From the NCBI RefSeq assembly GCF_001189295.1, contig NZ_CP012159.1:1874001-1938000 (forward strand): 64,000 nucleotides of DNA, in the 5' to 3' direction. The notes beneath the pieces are model-generated. The model saw nothing but the letters and a program-made list of their open reading frames with translations, did no database searches and was not told where the DNA came from. Every line of letters starts with the position of its first letter. The first letter of the stretch is position 1. Of this stretch, positions 62,320 through 64,000 are shown piece after piece. This DNA is from Chondromyces crocatus (GTDB lineage: Bacteria; Myxococcota_A; Polyangia; Polyangiales; Polyangiaceae). A program made the translations under genes and the position numbers.

Positions 62320-63195
62320 ATGAAGATCTTCGTGAGCCATGCGCCCGCCGATCTCGCCCTCGCGAAGGCGCTGGTGGAGTGCCTCGCCGGCTGCCTCGAA
62401 CTCCAGGAGGGGGACCTTCGTTGCAGCTCCGTACCTGGCCACAAGCTGCCAGCGAGCGTCGACGTCGCGCAGACCTTGAAGGCCGAGTTCCCTGCGCCCG
62501 GCGCAGTCGTCGGCCTCATTTCACCGAGCGCCCTCTCGGCCGGCGGCGTCCTGTTCGAGGTGGGGACGGCCTGGGGGGCCGGCAAGCGCCTCTTCCCGCT
62601 CCTCACCCAGGGCGTCGACCTCGGCACGATCCCCAGCCCCCTCGTGAGCGAAGACGCCGTCCGACCCTTCGATGCCGCGGAGATGCACCGGCTCATGGAC
62701 GCGCTCTCGGCGGTGACGGGCGTGCGCCAGCGCCGGGAAGAGGTGCTGCAGGCGGCGATCGACGAGTTCGTCAAGGGCCAGCCGAGCTACAGCGCCGCTC
62801 AGGCAGCCCTCGATCTCGGCCGCGCGGCCAAGAAGGGCTCGGAGCCGTACTTCGACGGCTTCTCGTACTCCGAGCTGATACAGGCCCTCGAAGGCCTGGA
62901 GATCATGGTGCCCGCCGACGTCGCGAAGAGCGAGAACCCCGTCCGGAGCAACGCGCTCCAGCTCTTCGTCCACAACGCCGACCTGTTCACCCAGGGCCTC
63001 GTGAGCGCCTGGGATCCGGAGAAAGGCGGCGGCTTCCTCTACCACCAGGTCGCCCTGAAGCTGCTCCCCTACCGGCTCGTCCAGTTCGACAAGCTGCACC
63101 CGCCGCGCAGCTACAAGCAGATCAGTCTCAGCCCCATGGGCGACAAATTCATCGCCTACTGGAACACGCAAGAGGCGCGGAAGAAGTCCGGCTGA
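62320..63195 (+). CDS. TIR-domain protein (possible NADase effector)
   Basis: A 291-residue soluble protein. Residues 1-110 look like a TIR_2 domain: MKIFVSHAPADLALAKAL (SHAxxD opening), GLISPSALSAGGVLFEVGTAW with Glu80 at the position of the catalytic Glu of TIR NADases, and GKRLFPLL. Residues 120-155 form a helical linker (DALSAVTGVRQRREEVLQAA) and the C-terminal half, from SYSELIQALEGLE on, is unrecognised. TIR proteins with an intact Glu often cleave NAD+ in anti-phage defence or signalling. It has no defence partner next to it. The ATG at 62320 has no strong ribosome site. Confidence 0.7.
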   Translation: MKIFVSHAPADLALAKALVECLAGCLELQEGDLRCSSVPGHKLPASVDVAQTLKAEFPAPGAVVGLISPSALSAGGVLFEVGTAWGAGKRLFPLLTQGVDLGTIPSPLVSEDAVRPFDAAEMHRLMDALSAVTGVRQRREEVLQAAIDEFVKGQPSYSAAQAALDLGRAAKKGSEPYFDGFSYSELIQALEGLEIMVPADVAKSENPVRSNALQLFVHNADLFTQGLVSAWDPEKGGGFLYHQVALKLLPYRLVQFDKLHPPRSYKQISLSPMGDKFIAYWNTQEARKKSG

Positions 63196-63246
63196 GCGCG
63201 TGCTTGCCGTGGGCGCCCGCGGTGTGAGCTACCGCGGCGACTTCGC

Positions 63247-64000
63247 TCAGACGCCCCAGCGATTGGTGGAAGACTGCCGGTTCGTGCTGGACTCCGGCGC
63301 CGGGGGAGGTGCCGCCGGATGCTCCGAAGGTGAGGACCGACTGGGCTCCCCGGCTGGATACACCGACTCTGGGGGCCGACCTGGCTTCTGGGTCGGCCGT
63401 GGCGCTCCAGGTTGCCCGGACTGCGCTGGTGGCTGCGCCGACGCCGCGGGTTGACCGGATGGCGCCGGGGGACGAGTCGACTCCGCGGATGGACCTGACG
63501 GTGCGGTGGAACGTCCCGACTCCGGCCCCGGTCGCGCCGTGGCAGGCTGATCCGGCGCTGCGCCGGCGAGCGCCGACGCGGGCGCGTCCGGGGACCAGAC
63601 GAGATCGCCCTCTTGCGCTCCTGGCAGGGGAGCGGCGGGCATTCGTTGTGACCCGATGGGAACGCCGTTCTCGCCCTTGTCGTGCTGAGACGGCGCTGAC
63701 GTGCTCGGGGGGGGCTTCAGCATCTCGATCGCCGCCGTGCTGGGAGGTGGTCCCCCGAGCGCCACTGGTCCCTCCGCTCCGGGGATCCCACCACTGCCCA
63801 GCTTTCTGCCGGCGTCTTCGGGCTCTGACCCGAACAAGCTCTTCCGGTTGACGGTCACTCCGCCTGCGACCAGCGCGATCATGGCCCCCGTCATGACCGC
63901 CAGCAGCGTGGACAGCGTGCGCCGCTGCGGCGTGGAGGACGTCGTGCCCCCGCCTGCACCCGTGGCGGCGCCTCGAACCGAGCCCACCGTGACCACATCA
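63247..64000 (-). CDS. C-terminal part of a membrane-anchored protein with Pro/Ser-rich tail (partial)
   Basis: The frame is open to the window edge, so the N-terminal part lies outside. The visible 251 residues have a transmembrane segment (LSTLLAVMTGAMIALVAGGV) and a long Pro/Ser/Ala/Gly-rich extracytoplasmic tail with repeated PSGPSAES/PSGQPAAS-like units, ending in two copies of SSTNR. The layout matches the tail of the Ser/Thr kinase at 17232-18794, so this may be the end of another kinase, but the catalytic domain is not in the window. Confidence 0.6.
   Translation of the reverse strand, partial: DVVTVGSVRGAATGAGGGTTSSTPQRRTLSTLLAVMTGAMIALVAGGVTVNRKSLFGSEPEDAGRKLGSGGIPGAEGPVALGGPPPSTAAIEMLKPPPSTSAPSQHDKGENGVPIGSQRMPAAPLPGAQEGDLVWSPDAPASALAGAAPDQPATARPGPESGRSTAPSGPSAESTRPPAPSGQPAASAQPPAQSGQPGAPRPTQKPGRPPESVYPAGEPSRSSPSEHPAAPPPAPESSTNRQSSTNRWGV

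Overview
The window is a high-GC, gene-dense chromosomal segment that looks like a myxobacterium of the Sorangium/Polyangium type (Myxococcota, Polyangiales). Signs of this are strong GC bias at third codon positions, a Ser/Thr kinase with a transmembrane segment and Ala-rich tail, TPR/PEGA-like secreted proteins, lipoproteins with a CGDTRSDPxNCG motif, a CarH-type B12 regulator next to carotenoid genes, and large intergenic spaces filled with short tandem repeats. No rRNA, tRNA, phage, IS element or CRISPR array was recognised.

Layout. 1-13.6 kb: mixed housekeeping and metabolic genes: the tail of a Gln/Pro/Gly-rich protein, a gamma-butyrobetaine-hydroxylase-like dioxygenase, an SDR oxidoreductase, a ceramidase-like lipoprotein, a stand-alone photoactive-yellow-protein homologue, homocysteine methyltransferase, an MBL-fold lipoprotein with an outer-membrane protein, GST, TrmO and a HAD phosphatase. 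13.9-25.6 kb: an acetyl-CoA hydrolase/transferase, then a minus-strand block of three paralogous TPR/PEGA-like proteins, two paralogous Cys-motif lipoproteins and a Ser/Thr kinase, separated by minisatellite-like repeats. 25.7-31.1 kb: GluQRS, GltX, two small heat-shock proteins and a YtfJ-like thioredoxin-fold protein.

31.2-42.3 kb is a carotenoid locus: CarH photoreceptor-repressor, CrtI, CrtB, a CruA/CruP-type lycopene cyclase-like protein, CrtZ, a PlsC-type acyltransferase, a GT2/GT21 glycosyltransferase, CrtC, CrtD and CrtE. Together they could make GGPP, phytoene, lycopene, then a cyclised, 1,2-hydrated, desaturated, hydroxylated carotenoid that is glycosylated and acylated, as in the carotenoid glucoside esters known from myxobacteria. 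Similar TACAAAC-containing sites sit over the -10 regions of carH/crtI and crtD/crtE, and again in front of the YtfJ-like gene, suggesting one light/B12-controlled regulon.

42.3-64 kb: an orphan histidine kinase with a GAF protein, two large GT-C-like membrane proteins, an HU/IHF protein with an acidic tail, TyrS, a lipoprotein, a complete RND efflux operon (TolC-MFP-RND) divergent from a kinase/NtrC-like regulator pair whose AAA+ domain has lost the GAFTGA loop, a TIR-domain protein, and the 3' part of a membrane-anchored protein with a Pro/Ser-rich tail.
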